From: Eudromia elegans
Taxonomy: Eukaryota; Chordata; Aves; Tinamiformes; Tinamidae
Length of the DNA stretch: 64,000 nucleotides
Assembly: GCA_003342815.1 (NCBI GenBank)
Contig: PTEX01000144.1
Location: 682,001-746,000, forward strand
Direction of reading: 5' to 3'
The translations under genes were made by a program, and so were the position numbers. Of this stretch, positions 1 to 13,856 are shown piece by piece. Numbering within the stretch: position 1 is the first letter of the stretch; each line of letters starts with the position of its first letter. The notes under the pieces were generated by a model. It saw only the letters and a list, made by a program, of their open reading frames with translations. It was not told the DNA's origin and did no database searches.

Positions 1-3000
1 ATAAAGCAATTGATTTTTATTGAGGGTAAGCTGAAACATTATATAAATGTCTTTTTCCAAAGAAAAATAGCTAACTCATTAATGTACTAGACCTACTTTT
101 GAGCCTCACAGTTGTCTTCTTTGCAGCTGCCTTTAAAGCAAAGTCTAGGAGAACACAACCAAATGACGAAGACTTCTGTAAAAGGTGACAATAAAACCTT
201 ATTTTATATTGGTCTATTGAATTAATTCTTCTGATTATTTTTAGTCAAATAAATAAACAGGAATATCAGTAAAAGATGTTTCTGTTATGCTTGATTTTTA
301 TTTTAATGTTTCAATTGGTACAGATATTTTAACATTAATGCTGTTGGACTTTTAGGAATTTTCTAAATAAGTAACGAGCTTAAATGCTTTTCTAGATGTC
401 CTATATATTAACTACTATTGTTACTAAGGAAGGCTTTCATTCGCATGATGTTAACTCTTTGAAGTATTAAATTCCCTGAAGATGCTACAAAATTCTTTGT
501 TTTACTATTTATTTACTCTTTTTATTTATTTTTTTTTCTTTTTTTTTGGGCTTTGGGGCAGTTTAATGGAAAGTTAGCAAGACAGAGGAAAAAGTGCCTG
601 CTTTGATTTTGTTACACTATTGAAATATTAAAATTATGATTACCCTTCCTATGTGGAAACTGTTTGAATTAAGAACGTGTATTTTCTTGACAAGAACATG
701 TTACCTATAGGTACAGAGGTACTGGGCGTACTCTAGGCCCAGAGTATTCTGGGCACTGTGTCTCTATAGAGGGCTTTGCTGAGAATAAGAGAAAGAGCAA
801 CTGCTAGTTTAGTTTGTCAAGACAGATTTTGGTACTTAGCCATCACCAATAGCTCCCATGGGTATTCATTTTCAGTGGGAATTATGCATCAAAATATGGA
901 CTTAATTTAAAAAATACACCCTATTATGAATATTTTAAAACTTTATTGATCTGCTAATCACAATGAGACCAACAAGATAATTCTGAGCATTTTTAAGTAG
1001 ATGCTTTTTTTTTTCTCTCGAGGAAAATTTCTGCTTTCCGTTTTAATTTTTCACTCCTGTCCTTTTGAAGAATCTAGATCTTCTCTGTAACTTCATGAAT
1101 CATTTAAAGGTATGTTTCTTAAGTGGAGCCTTCTTTCATGCTTACACTGTTGGAAATTAAATTGAGAAGTGTCAGAAGTACCTTATGTGAAGAAAATAAA
1201 AGAAGTTATGGATAGGAATACTATATTAGTCCCAAAAGCCACAGATAATACTGACCATAAAACTGTGGAAAAGCTTTCAGTGAGTTTTGAGTGCACAGGT
1301 CGGGGAGACAAACCACAAAATTTTTCTCTCCTCAACTTAAATGTGTCACTTAAAGGAATGTCTGAATTTCCTGCCGAGGGAGAGTTCTCCTCACCCATGA
1401 TATCTGTTCCACCACACTTGTCCCACTACTCTAAAATATTTGGATATGACACCAATTAAACTCTTCTGTTATAGAAGATTAAATGTATCTCAATATTTTA
1501 ATTTGTGTTCATGCATAATGACAAGTGAGTCTTTTTCTTTTTTAACAAAAAAAATCCAAAAACAAAAACAAAAGAAAAAAAGTTTCACTACATGCTAAAA
1601 TTGACTGGAGAGATCTATATACCAAAATATGAGGTGATTAAAAAGAATGATTTAAAGTCCTTTTCCATTAATTTCTTCATTCATCTCTCCTTTTGCTAGG
1701 AAATGCACAGAGCATATTATACACTGTCTCTTTCTGACAGAGTTGTAGACATCATTGTTGAGATGGAAAAAGACAGAACCAAAAATGTTCTAACCTGTTT
1801 TGATAAACTGCAGTGGATATAGTTCAAGGCTTAATTATAATTTGATTAAAATGTACTGGCTTTTTGATTTTTGATTGCATTGGTTGAAATCAGAATTTTA
1901 CATAGGTTTTTATAAATGTGATATTTCATTTTGTCACTTATTTTTTAAGTTACACATTTTTCACCTAAAATTCACTCTTATTATTTTTATTATGTTGCTG
2001 AGTAACTAAATCAGATGATTATCATTCTGTTGACTGGGTAAACATGCTCAATAATACATGCATAATAATAATTTAAGACAGATCTCTGGCCAGCTCATAC
2101 TGAAAGGTGGCAATATTTCCTTCTGCATTAGTCCACATATCTATAACAAATCACCTGAATGAGTCACAGAAATGTCAGCTCTGTACTTTTATTTTAACTG
2201 CTCAATCTGTTTTTGTCTGAGGACTGAATTGTAGAAATACATCTTGTCATCTCTATCACATGATCAGTGTTTATTTGTTGTTGCATGTTCCTGGATATGA
2301 CAAAGCATACTTTAGGCATAATGGGACAGTACTGGTATCTGCTGCGGCTGAGAAAGCAACAACAAAAACAATGATGAAAACTCACAGAGGAGCAGGGGCA
2401 AGGCAGTGACACTTAGATGGATTTCCTTGTTCTATATTCTTTGCTCCTCCTTAAACTTAAATACTTAAAACAATTTACAAGGCCATCTGTGCACTGTTTA
2501 CAAGTACTTTGCTGTCTGTTTCATAATTTTAAAATTCCCCAAGCCGTAGTAGAAACTGCCCAGCAAGGAGGAAGATGTGGTCATTACTCCACTGAGGGCA
2601 CAACCCCACTTCAGGGAGAGGAGTGCCATATATTTCTGAGAAGTTGAGGGAAGGGTGAAGGATGAGATTGCAGAGTTCAAGCTACATAAAGTCTGTCCTG
2701 AAATGGACTTTTCTTGAATAGTTGATTTTCTTTTTCATAAGGTTGTTGGAAGGCTGCATGCTTTGGGGAGGCTGCATGCTGTTGCTCATTTTTAGAGGTA
2801 ATATAGAAACTCATTTTTGACAAACTCACACACACAAAAAATAAAAGCCCAAGCAATCTTGCTGACATTCAATATCTTGGACTCTTCACTTTTAATGAAA
2901 TTCAGTAAGTTGCCCACTATTCTCATACAGATTTGACACCTATATGACAGCGTAGGAGCATCAGATATTTTGGAGTTCTTTCAGATATTTTCAGTCATGT

Positions 3001-4890
3001 TGCATATTTGCAGATTAAGAAAAAAAGAACTTTTGAGAGTTTTATTTTAAAGCACTTTACATTAATAAAATATGTATTTCAGTTCCGAGATTTAATACTT
3101 TAAAGGAAATAAAACCAGAGAGAATATCTGTAGTAGGAAGAATAAACAGGAACTCATCTGCTGCTTGAATGTTACTTTTCCTTAAACATTCTGTAAATAC
3201 CTCATTCATGCTCAGACCTGTCACACATCTTTTGCTTAATTAGCAGCATTTTCAGTTTTATCTCTCTTTTCCTGCAGTGAAAATTTATTTCTAAATTTTA
3301 TGAGTTGTCAGACTTCTTCTAAGGGTGTGAAAAAACAGCTCAAAGGCTTTAAAAGGTTTTAGGCCATGATTGACACAGCATAGTAGGCCGTAAGCTTCCC
3401 TGACAAGCAGTAAATTCTGAGCTGTGGTACAATATACAGGTGTTTCTAAGGAGGGTTCTGACTAGATAATTTGTGAGCATCAGCCTATATATCAAGAGTA
3501 GCTGAATGTAAATGGCTTTTGGAGTGAAGGAAGGGGCATCTTTCTTTGCATCTTCTCTTTCATGGGCACAGCTAGTAATGTGTGTGGCAATGAATTATAT
3601 CTATCCAATGGAAATGGGGATTATAGAGTAGACTGATGAAAAGCACAACCATCTCTCAGACAGATTTTGACAGGACCTTCCATTCAACATGCAGCTTTCT
3701 GGCCCTGGTGGATTAATTTACAAACACACATACATGAACAAAGTTTGCAGCCTCATTGATGTACAAACCACATGCTTACAAATAAACCTCGGAAAAAACC
3801 CCAAGCCTCTTGAAAAATGACTGTTTTGTAAATTTAATCAGTCCACATCATAATGGAAATGTGCAAAGCACTTCGTGGCATAGTGTCACTCTGTTTTCAT
3901 TGACAACTAGGATATTTTTTCCTAGATATTCTAACAAAAAATATGCTTGCTACCATTAAAATATGATGGCTTATGCTTACTTTGTTAGTTTGGAGCAGTA
4001 AATGATAGACAGAAAATTTCTGCTAGTTTAAGTGTTGAACGTTTAGCAGTACATGGAAGCTGCTTCTACTGTGCTTTTCTGTAAGACACACATTTTGTAC
4101 TTTTCTTGCTACTTGTATAATTAGTGGTATCTGCATGAAATGAGAGGGTTAGGAATTAGGTGGACTTGGAAATTCAACTATTATTGAGATTTACTTTTCA
4201 CATCGAGTCATAATTGTAAATACACACAATGAAATCACATTGAAATTGTAGGTATTTCTGCAAGGCCACATGGTGTTGTACTTTAAAGATGCTGATTCTG
4301 AAGGATTCTGTTGTTCTGTGGCTGTCTTCAACCAGACTTGAAGACATGCAGTCTTTCTCAGTACCAGACCTACACTCCTGGAGTCAACCAATAAAAATTG
4401 CCATTGTTTTCAATGAAGCAGAATGATACCCTAAATGAGGAAGAGGAAATGAATATTGAAGAAACAAAGATGCTTCTCTCATGCAAATGTCTTTACTAAT
4501 AAATGAAAAAGAGGAATTAAACCCAGGAAATATAGGAGATAAAAAGGAACTGTTGCCTAAATTAATGCTTTTCAAAATTTTCAATGAGGCATTTAGTTAG
4601 CATTTAGTAGCAATGTTCATTATACTTTGATAATTATTTAGAGCTTACTCCTGCAGAAATAGTTGCAGTGAAAGACTGTATCATGGTTCAGTAGTTAGGG
4701 ATTCTTTTTGCACCATTATGCAAAAGGAATAAAAAGAAGCATTTCTGGGGAGAAGCCTGGGAACCCATGAAATAAAGCAACCCAACTAGAGAATGTTGAA
4801 GTCAATGGGAAAAAGTTCTGTAGGATAAATATATTTATAATTAGGAAAGTGAAAGAGAATAATTCAAGTGAAATTAAAGTTAAAACCTTA

Positions 4891-4928
4891 CCCCCCCCCC
4901 AAAAAAAAAAAAAATATATATATATTTT
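4891..4928. repeat. Compound C10-A14-(TA)n tract
   Basis: Ten cytosines (4891-4900) are followed directly by fourteen adenines (4901-4914) and then alternating TA to about 4926. Three simple tracts abut without spacer. Such junctions slip easily in replication and sequencing, so the exact lengths may vary between individuals or be misread. Confidence 0.95.
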
Positions 4929-5434
4929 CTTGGCTCTCCATATACTGTAAAAGGAAAACAGAAGTGAAATGGATGTTGTAGAAGTCATTTTTTACCACCT
5001 GGTACCATGTAATAGCAGTGATGATAATCACAGGTCTTACTTTCAGGTTCTGTGACCACAGTAAATTACTTGAAACTGGCAGACTCCTGATATTGTAACT
5101 TGTAACAAACACCAGGAGTTGTCTCTATTGAGCTCATTTTAAAATTGTATCCAGTGTATGTGCATATTTAGTAAATCTGCTATATTGTAGGGTGAGACAA
5201 GCTCAAGAAAATAATACTGAGGGAACTATATCTATATTAATCAATATCAGAGAAAAAAATTATGGCATGTTCAAAGCTGAATATTTAGTGCCCAAAGTAA
5301 CAATGCTTTTTATTAAAAGAAATATTTTCTTTACTTTGTAAAAAACATGAAGTATTTGATATTAAAAGGCAATTAAAAAGACTTAATAGTGCAATATTGT
5401 ATGCAAAACCATAAATATGCGAAGAAAAAGATTA

Positions 5435-5471
5435 TTCTTTTTTTTCTTTTTTTTTTTTTTTTTTCCCNCCC
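5435..5471. repeat. Pyrimidine tract with one ambiguous base
   Basis: Nearly uninterrupted T run with single C interruptions, ending in C-rich sequence. Position 5468 is an N, the only ambiguous base I noticed in the window. The N sits where the T run turns into C, so it is probably unresolved sequencing of a homopolymer rather than a gap. Confidence 0.95.
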
Positions 5472-6149
5472 TGCCATTAATTTGTTCAGATCATTTATTA
5501 AAGCCTACCTTTTTGGTTTCAGCTTGACCCAGTCAAAGTAGTTTGAAGATATTTACAGTGATGAAGAGGGAGCTTCAATTAACCTTCTTGGCTGAGATAT
5601 TTGATATGCATGAGTTACTATATAACAACTTAATTATCAAATACATTTTGTAAAAGATTTCTAATAAAGAATGGAATTGATTTATGTATTTTGAGATCAT
5701 AATCATTTATTTAATTTCTCATCAGCTTTCTTTTGCCAAAATGTATGTAAATTTCAATTTATGAGACCAAAACCTATATCAAGATCTGACAGCTTTCTAG
5801 TTTTATGTGTGTTTTGATAATTTTTTATGAAGAAGAAGCGTTAGCTGTTGGTCACTATAGCCATAGTTGTATTTATATATGCAATTGTTCTACACAGTTG
5901 CACAGTAGAGAGAGAAATTAGAACTGTAGAGATGTATTTTGATGAGACAATTGTTATAGAGAGTCATTGTTATATTCTGCACCATAAGAGATAATAAAGA
6001 AAGCCTAAATGAATTTTTACCATTCAATTTACTATTAATAGTTTCTAAGCTGATATTACAAATAACTATTCCTAAAAATGATTTAATTTTCCCATGTTGT
6101 TTTAGTGTCATTAATGTATGCATTGTCTTTAATAGGAATACTTCTTTTT

Positions 6150-6226
6150 TATATAATACATAAATATGTATATTTATATAAATATTAAAATATATAAATA
6201 AATGTATATATAAAAATATTTATTTC
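6150..6226. repeat. AT-rich low-complexity stretch (TATA/AAAT-like)
   Basis: Almost pure A and T with irregular ATATA and AAATA units. There is no clear period, so it is a low-complexity stretch rather than a clean microsatellite. No gene or motif is associated with it. Confidence 0.85.
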
Positions 6227-8489
6227 TTGTAAAAAAACCCAACAAAGTAGTAGATCTGGGCTGTAACAGTGGAAAAAAGAACCTAGCAATTCAGACTTAT
6301 TTCTGCCTTATCTCTGACTTTACTAAATTTCAAGTTCACCTGTAGCCGTTGAGATTCCTTGGATAGCTGGCAGATTGATACCGCAGTATCAATCAGAAAT
6401 GAAGTTTGTTTTTATTGGATCAAATTTCAAGGCTTCTTAATGAAAAAGATTATTGTAATTTCACAAAAGAGGAAACTGAGGCATTGAACAACTAAATGTT
6501 CTCTTGAAGATAATATATGTAGAAAGCAACAAAGAAAGTAACAGGAATTGTTTTGATTCTCCAGTTCTCTGTATTATTTGCATAGATTTTCTCCCCCATT
6601 GCTGCTACACTTTATTTCTGGTGCTGGGGGAACGGAATGATTTTATTGTGCAAAAGATTCAAATATAATAACTGTGTTCTTGAAAGGAGATTTTGAAAAA
6701 AGAGCCAAGAAATTAGTTGCAAGAAGAAAAGATGGAGAGAGACAGGATGATATCCCTGCTGAAGCTGATGTGGAGTTTGCTACTGACTTCTGGGAATCCA
6801 GACTTTTACCACATAGTGGCAACAAGAGGATCTTCAAAGACCAGAAATAGGTGACACTTAGGAAGAAGTTTGGGAAGAGAATAAGAAATAAGAAGGAATA
6901 GATAATAATGAGCTCAGGGATGTAAGCAAGAATAGACTTGTATGGATTTCTAAAGGTGAGAATAAATGAAGCAAAACAGTCTCTCATCACTAAGACAAGG
7001 TGAAGATTAATATTTTTGCATTTTTTTTTCTTTTTTACTTGTTTGAATTAAATTTGACTCCTCAGTGTAAGGCATAAAACGTGAATATCTTCTTTGGCAA
7101 GATGAACACAGATAAACAGGTTTTGCTAAAATTGGCTGCTAGTGACTTTTTATTTTCTAGAAATCTACAAAAGATACTTTTTTTTTCTCTTTGTTATTTG
7201 GACTGTTTGCTCCATTATTAAGAAATTTCTTAATCTTTTCAACAACAACCATAACAAAAAGCACAGAGCCCTACTGTTTGCAGAAGACATCTACAAAGAC
7301 AAACTAGAGGTTATTTCCTTTGCCTCTGTCACGCTATTCATTCTCTTCTTTACAATTCTGGGCTGGTTGACACCACTCTTTGGATACTTAAAATGAAAGT
7401 CCTAAATTAATTTCCTTCTATGATCAGGAAAGAGATTATTGCCAGAGGCAATAATCTTTAAATTGTCTTATCCTTAAATTGTTGTGCAGGCTGGGAAGGA
7501 TGACCTGAAGTGTGGTGAAGCAGTATTTCTGCTTGGCACTTGCTTGGTAAGAAATTGGAGCTTATCTAGAGTGAAGACATAGGCATTTTCTTGGCATGAT
7601 GTCCTACCTAAGATTTTGCTAGAAAATCCAGAAACTTGAGGGAGATAGGAGAGTGAGTGAATGTTAATTTGCTCCAAAATTTAGGCATCTAATTTTACTT
7701 AAGTCCTTGTAAGTATAACTTGTACATTTTGATTTGTACATTTATAGAGCAAGGAGTTAATTATCTCCACTTCATGAAAAACAAACTATTGGTTCCCAGT
7801 ATGAGACTGAAAATATTAAGCATGCACTAGGGTTTCCTTGTTAGAATATTTCATATTGTATGTGTGAATTTTATTTTCTTAAAGCTTTGTTTCTTATGAA
7901 TTATTTGCCTCTCTGTGTTACAAGGTATTGTGAAAGCAGTGGTGAAATTCTTTGTTTGTTGATAGGACTACAACCTTACAGGCTACAAAATATATTAATA
8001 GAAAAGGCCAGTTTAGTAGAAAAACTTGGTGACCTTAGGGAGTCAATACTTCAGAAACATCTTTCTGAGATACATTTAGTTGGACTGGAAACTAACCTAC
8101 CTGACTACAGAACAGATTTAATCTGGTTCAAAGCAAAGAACGAGAACTGCACGGGATAATTTAATATTTGTATGGAAGAATTTGAATTTACATAGAGAAA
8201 GTCAAACGATCTGCCTGAGGAGTCTGACTAGGATAGGATTCATAAAGGTGGAACTTAGGAGACTTCTTCCTGGGCAGCCAATTTGGCCTTGGAAATAAAC
8301 TCTGGGACATACTAATCTGTGAAGTCACTGCTACATATTATGGTTAAATATTACAGTAATTATGTAATGGTGGGATGCAGAAAGTGATGTTATAAAACTG
8401 AATGAAGACTTGGTATACTGACAGTGTCATTCAGAGACATCTTTAAAAAGATATACATTTTTATTAAGAAAAAAATTTACTGTAGGTTC

Positions 8490-8523
8490 CTATTCATTCA
8501 TTTATTTATTTACCTATTTATTT
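8490..8523. repeat. Degenerate (TTTA)n/(TTCA)n microsatellite
   Basis: Imperfect tetranucleotide units: TTCA repeated twice, then TTTA with an interruption (ACCTA). Short and degenerate, with no associated gene. Confidence 0.75.
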
Positions 8524-8788
8524 TTCTCCCCTCAGAAAGTTAATGTCATGTTATAAAAAAAATCCAATTATTTCTTACCAAATAATGACCTTTTCTTTTT
8601 TCTATTACAGGATGGTTGTAGAGAGCAATTATAAGATGAAACTCCAAAAGTTTGATGAAAATAGAAAAAAACCCTGTTTTCACTGTATCTGCTTAGTTGT
8701 CCTTCCAAGAACCACTGAGCAATTTATATGCTTTAAAATAGACTGAGATAGTTTATCTTATCAGATGGCAAGTGTATATGACTTTATT

Positions 8789-8872
8789 AACTAACTTCTT
8801 GTATGCTTTTTTTTTTTTTTGGTAAACTTCTTGTAACTCTTTTTTCTGGTAAACTTCCTTTTTTTTCCCCCC
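8789..8872. repeat. Degenerate tandem repeat with T-rich tails
   Basis: Three imperfect units of about 20-33 bp. Each starts with a (T/G)AAACTTC-like or AACTAACTTC-like core followed by a T run. The clearest pair is GGTAAACTTCTTGTAACTC plus T's at 8821 and GGTAAACTTCC plus T's at 8848. The last copy ends in a C8 run. Probably slippage expansion of a T-rich unit. Confidence 0.7.
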
Positions 8873-10976
8873 CCAAATGCAGTTTTCTAATATGTGTAAG
8901 AAAAAACATTCTTTGCATAATGATTCCTTTACTGATTCTGATAACATAAAGCTCCTTATTTTTGTTCTTGTTTTACAAATATTATATCGATGAAATATTT
9001 CTTGGTTATTTCAGCAAATTCTGATGAAATGTGATGACTCCAGTGAAAAGAATTTAACCAGAGAAAATGGAAGGAAGAAGGAATTTCAGCACACTAAAAT
9101 ATCTTGTTTTCCATATGTTGTTACAGTCAATGTGCAGCTGATTGAGATGGTGAGAAAATAGTTGTATTCTTCTAGTTGATACCCTCCTCCCCATCATTAT
9201 ATTGTGTAATACCATGAAGCTTTACAATGCTGATATAGTTCGTGTATTTTTACTTCATGGTAAACATGCAAAAATCACTCAGCAACAGCTTAAAAAAATA
9301 TCAAAAGGTCTTTGTTTAGTGGCAGAGTTAAGTTTCTCCTCTGATAACTTCAGGCAACAGGAATGCAGCAATGAAGCATTCCCAGTCAAAACACTGAGCA
9401 AAGTTAAGGCACATCCAAATTATACTCAGGATACAGACTTCATTTCATTTGCTAAGTGGAACACTATTGGACTTACAGAAGCAATCAGAAAAAAATTAAT
9501 ATTTGAGAAGTTAGAAAACGTTTGTCTTAAATAGTACAGTACTTGTATTTGTTGTCTGTTGGCAGAAGAAGGGGAAAAGTGAGCTGGGGGGAGCAGAACA
9601 GGAACGAAAGAAAGAGTTTCTGATGCCTTTTTATCTCTCTCGAAAGTCCTTGAGGTTAACAACTGTCTTATTAGGATGTTTTAAGAATTTTGCTTATGGC
9701 AATGAATTACTTTTTTTTTTTCCCTATTAAAGTGTTTAAATGGCACTAAAGAATTTTTAATTTTGAGTAAGAAAAGCAGGCCACATAGGAAACAATTTTT
9801 TTTTCCAAGTAAATGCCAATAGCTCATTTTCTTAATTACAAAGCTAACCTGCAGCACCCATTTTTTCTACTTTTAAAACGTTTCAAAAATTATTATAATT
9901 AAAGGCAGACAACAACTATTTTATCGATTTAAAACTAATACTTTCAAGAGTCTTCCTTTAAATAACATTGAAATGGTAAGCTGGTTGTTTGATTTCTTCT
10001 TTTTCTTTTACATAGTTGTGTGTGTGAACACATGTGTATGCATTCTTGTGTGGGTGTAAGTCCTCTTGTGAACTATTTTTGGAGAAACAGGACTCATGAA
10101 ATTTTGCAGAACATGCAACACTGCCTTTGCACAGAAGTAAAGGGAAGGTAATGCAAATTTAATGTAAATGCAGAAAATGTTACTGCTTTTATGATTTCAG
10201 ACACCATGGCACTTTACAGGTCAGTAGCCACAATGTTTGTAATCCTTTCACTAAATGCACACCTAGCACATTCCAGGGAAAGACAACAATTAAAACAATA
10301 AAAAAGATCTGTGTTTCTCATGTAATTTTTGCTTTTTAGCCTTTTGCCATAAGATATGCATTTCAGGACCTCCAGAGGACATTATAGGGAACAAAACAGA
10401 GCTGTTATATATGGCCACCTCAGACGAGACACATAAAATGAAGACAGCATCTAACCATATGTACAAATAGCAGGGCTGGGAATGGTGGGTGAGGGGTGGA
10501 GAGCCTGGCTGGATGAGATGTTTGTCCGGCCAGTCTAGTTAGGAAGAAACACAATTTGTTATTTTAATGCCCTTTCAAATGCAGCATTTTCAAAGCCAGT
10601 AATCTGGTTTTATTGTATTACATATGACTGTCCTGAATAGACTGGGCATGTATCTCTGGCAGACCTCCTGAGGGCTTTTAGAACAGGACCTTGTCAGGCC
10701 TCTGACTGCCAAGTGAAAGGGATGTTGCATGGAGAAGCCAGCATGGCTCTGCTCTCCTTGTGGCTGGTGATGTCCTTCTCATAGCACCCACTTCTGGCTT
10801 TGCTGTTTTTTTATTACTTACAACAAGCTCTGTTGTGTATTTATCCCAAATAGCGCCGCCGCACACAGAAAAAAAAACCCGCACAGTTTATATAGAAAAA
10901 ATAATATAATAAAAACAAAACATGTTATTACAGTAATACAGAAGTGACTTGTATGTCAAACAAAGTGATATAACTT

Positions 10977-11032
10977 TTTAAGGGATACATATCACATATA
11001 CACATATACAAATACGCATACATGCACACATG
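10977..11032. repeat. Degenerate CA/TA-rich repeat
   Basis: Imperfect alternating purine-pyrimidine sequence of ACATATCACATATACACATA type, decaying into CATACATGCACACATGG. It looks like an old dinucleotide microsatellite with substitutions. Confidence 0.75.
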
Positions 11033-12849
11033 GTAGCACTTAAAGGCCCAGTACAGGACCTGTATTAGTGGAGATGACTGAAGACTGAGAAAGAGCAGAA
11101 AGGCAGAGTGTTGATAGCGTGATACTTCCCCAGAAATAGTCATCTTCCAGTAATTAATCAGTTAGACACTTCCTGAGTTGGGTAGATTTACTCTTCATTA
11201 ATTTAACTCACCTCTTTTTGACCTTTGGCTTTCACAATTACTTGTGGCAAGGGGCTGAAAAATTCATTATACGCCATTTTAAAAGCAAAGGCAAAGGTAT
11301 ACATCTTTAGAAACCGCCCCTCTCACCAATATGACCTTCCTGTCCAGGCATTCCCTTAATTCTACATGTAGATATTCACTTTGCTGTACACTGAATGAGA
11401 TAATTCCTGTCCTAAAACAAATAAAATAAGCAAGGAATAAAGCTGAATAACTTCTCAAGGTCTCATAAGAGAGACAAAACATTGCAGTAAACTAAACCCA
11501 GACCAGCTTCACATCTCTCTGAGGAACATCTTTCCTTTGAACTTTAGTCTTGTAAATTCTTCTCTATTGTGTAGAGAAAAATAGATGGCAGTAGTAATAG
11601 TTAAATCTTTCGGAAACCTGCTTAGTGTCCTAAACTATAATTTGTAATATCCAGTTCCATTCCTTCTCATTTCTCCCACTCCTAACCCACACACATGCTT
11701 TCTCTTTCAGCTCCTGCTCTCAAAATACGTGCAGTATAATGCATACTTCTGCATAATAATTCATAATCATCTATTTTTTTCTTTCCAGTCAAGATGAGAG
11801 ACTTGGAGTCAGGGATTTACCAGTTCACATGAATCATTGGTGGTTTGGCATATATCTTTTTCCTTCTTAAGCAGCTAGTTAGCTGAAAAAAACCCTTAAA
11901 TTATTCATCATCATTTCTAAATAACCACAAATCACATACATTTTGACTATATCAGCCATTCCCAAAGTACAAGGCTATTTTCTCGGAAGGAGCAACAGTA
12001 TATGGGCTGGCAACTGAGGAATGAGACTGCAGTTAGTCATGCTAGCATTTCTCCTTCTAATCCCTTCAAAATCAAATAAATTGAACATATAAAACTTCTA
12101 AAAAAGTGTGTGCTAGCATCAGCAGAGACTGAGGGCATGTCTATAACTTGTTCACATAAGAAGTTATTTTACTAAGCTTCAGCAAACTCCATATTGAGGA
12201 GACTATATAGCCCTACTTGAAAGCTTGATAATAAACTAAATATAATTATGGAAATCTATGGGTCATCAACTATAATTTTTGTATTTTGGTACATATAATC
12301 ATACAGTGAAGAGTTTTTCCAAAGTGTACTCAGCATAGAGAATGAATAATAGTCAACAGTTATTTCTTTAACTACTGTAGTCTTTAAAGAGTCAAATTAT
12401 AAACTAAGACAAACTAACTTAAGGAGGTCATTTATGCTGCAGATTTAATGATCTCATGTGAAACAGGTAGAGTTGATTGTTTTCATCAGTGCAAGAGCCC
12501 ACTAGTAATCAACACTAAAGAACTGCTAATTTCATACTCTAAACATTTTAATTTTTCTCTGCTGCTGTAAAACGAGTGGTTTATCTCCCACTGTGTGGTT
12601 CAGCCAAGACTCAAGTCTTGGCAAAAGGTGACAATCAGCTAAAAGGGAGATGTGAAACAAGACTAAGAAGAAGAAGTGCAAATGTGTATGTGAAAGTGAA
12701 TTATAATATAGGGCTTATGCTTGAATATTTTAACTTTGGCACACCACCAGTGGTCCTCCACTTAATGTAAGTACCTACAAGTTTTTGCAGTCTTGCAAGG
12801 TCTCTAGAATCTTGCAGTCTGAGTCAGGACTAGGGTTCCCTGTATGTTC

Positions 12850-13110
12850 AGACAGCGTCTAACATAATTGGCTGTTGATGTCTAATCGGAGTTAGTAGAT
12901 GCTATTCATGTGATTACAGTAATTTGTACAGTATGAAACCAGTTCACACACTTGCTAGAAAATAGATCACGTTTGCTGTCTTTTGCTTACAATGAAAATC
13001 ATGCGAGAGATCATTATAGGATCTGCCGTTCCGAGTCACTGGGTGGTAAACTAATTACAATGTGGTGTGATGCTATTCCTATACGGATCGTAAGTTTAAT
13101 TAGCTGTCAG
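12850..13110. promoter_or_regulatory. Candidate conserved non-coding element with retained CpGs
   Basis: About 260 bp carry eight CpGs (near 12856, 12887, 12970, 13004, 13027, 13032, 13084 and 13089), while the flanking kilobases are CpG-poor. Two TAATTA homeodomain cores are visible (13052-13057 and 13097-13102). The second is followed closely by CTGTCA, a TALE-class (Meis/TGIF) core. TCTAATCGG and GTGATTACAG also resemble homeodomain sites. Vertebrate developmental enhancers often look like this, but conservation cannot be seen from one genome, so this is an inference. Confidence 0.3.
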
Positions 13111-13750
13111 GATGTATAGCACCCTTGTGTGTGAGCACCCTTTGACATTTTAAATATAAATAACTCATCTATACTATTCATATCTGTTGCTGAATATTTC
13201 GTTAAGATATTTTTTGAAATTTTGCTTTTCATGCCTTGAAAAAGAGATTACCTCCTTTTTCAATTTATTCCTTAACAATTGTTTTTGAAGATGCAATATT
13301 AAATCAGAGCATCTCAAATTATCCAGAGGTGTCAAATACATGACTGAGTTACTGTGCAGTCTGAGAAAAATGCCAAGTATTTTAACTTAGCTTGGTTCTC
13401 TTTAATTCTTAACTCCATATGCTTGCCTTGGGGTAAAAAATACAGAGTGATTGCAGATGAACTGAAGTTCAGAAACTTTTCTAAACTGCAAATTCTTAGT
13501 TGCGAAGAATGCCTGCTAAGCCAGCCATGCAAACGTATACCTTATTGCCAATTGAACATGGGCAATAATAGTCCTAGCTTTTATTTCTAGACAGTTTCAC
13601 TCTGGAATTGAGAAGAAGCTGAGAAGCTAGGTCTATTTAACTTCCCAGAATTTTGATTAGTAAGAATGATGAAATAGAGGAACGCAAGCATACAAGAAAA
13701 TGGTAATAGGTTTAGTTGCACAAGAATTCTGTTTCTTTTAATGATAAAGT

Positions 13751-13856
13751 TTTTATATATAATATGTTATATATAAATATATAATATACATTTAAATATA
13801 TAATATATACACATTTATAACATATATATATGTGTGTGTGTGTGTATAAATATATT
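13751..13856. repeat. AT-rich repeat with embedded (TA)n and (TG)n
   Basis: About 105 bp of TATA/AATATA sequence with a clean TA run turning into a TG run near 13825-13846, then TATAAATATATT. Alternating purine-pyrimidine sequence of this kind is prone to length change. No coding potential. Confidence 0.93.

Larger units (their letters stand above)
1..8000. other. AT-rich non-coding DNA, no gene recognised
   Basis: No coding exon or RNA gene is recognisable on either strand. The longest open frames (1169..1459 on +, 6643..6990 on -, 7142..7396 on +) match no family I know. The 6643..6990 frame lies opposite a purine-rich stretch and its hydrophobic translation follows from that composition. 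The stretch holds poly(T) and poly(A) tracts, a C/A/TA compound tract near 4.9 kb, an AT-rich repeat near 6.15 kb and one ambiguous base. CpG is scarce. An intron or a gene desert both fit. Confidence 0.7.

Noticed and set aside
6641..6850. Charged open stretch on + (FLKGDFEKRAKKL and on)
   Set aside because: The purine-rich sequence gives K, R, E and D codons. There is no early ATG, no clear acceptor before it and no known family.
9108..9150. Microexon-like segment (TGTTACAG acceptor, ATGGTGAGA donor)
   Set aside because: The acceptor has a weak pyrimidine tract and the implied 20-odd-base exon encodes nothing identifiable.
9202..9534. 110-codon open frame on +
   Set aside because: No known domain, and it lies in low-complexity AT-rich surroundings.
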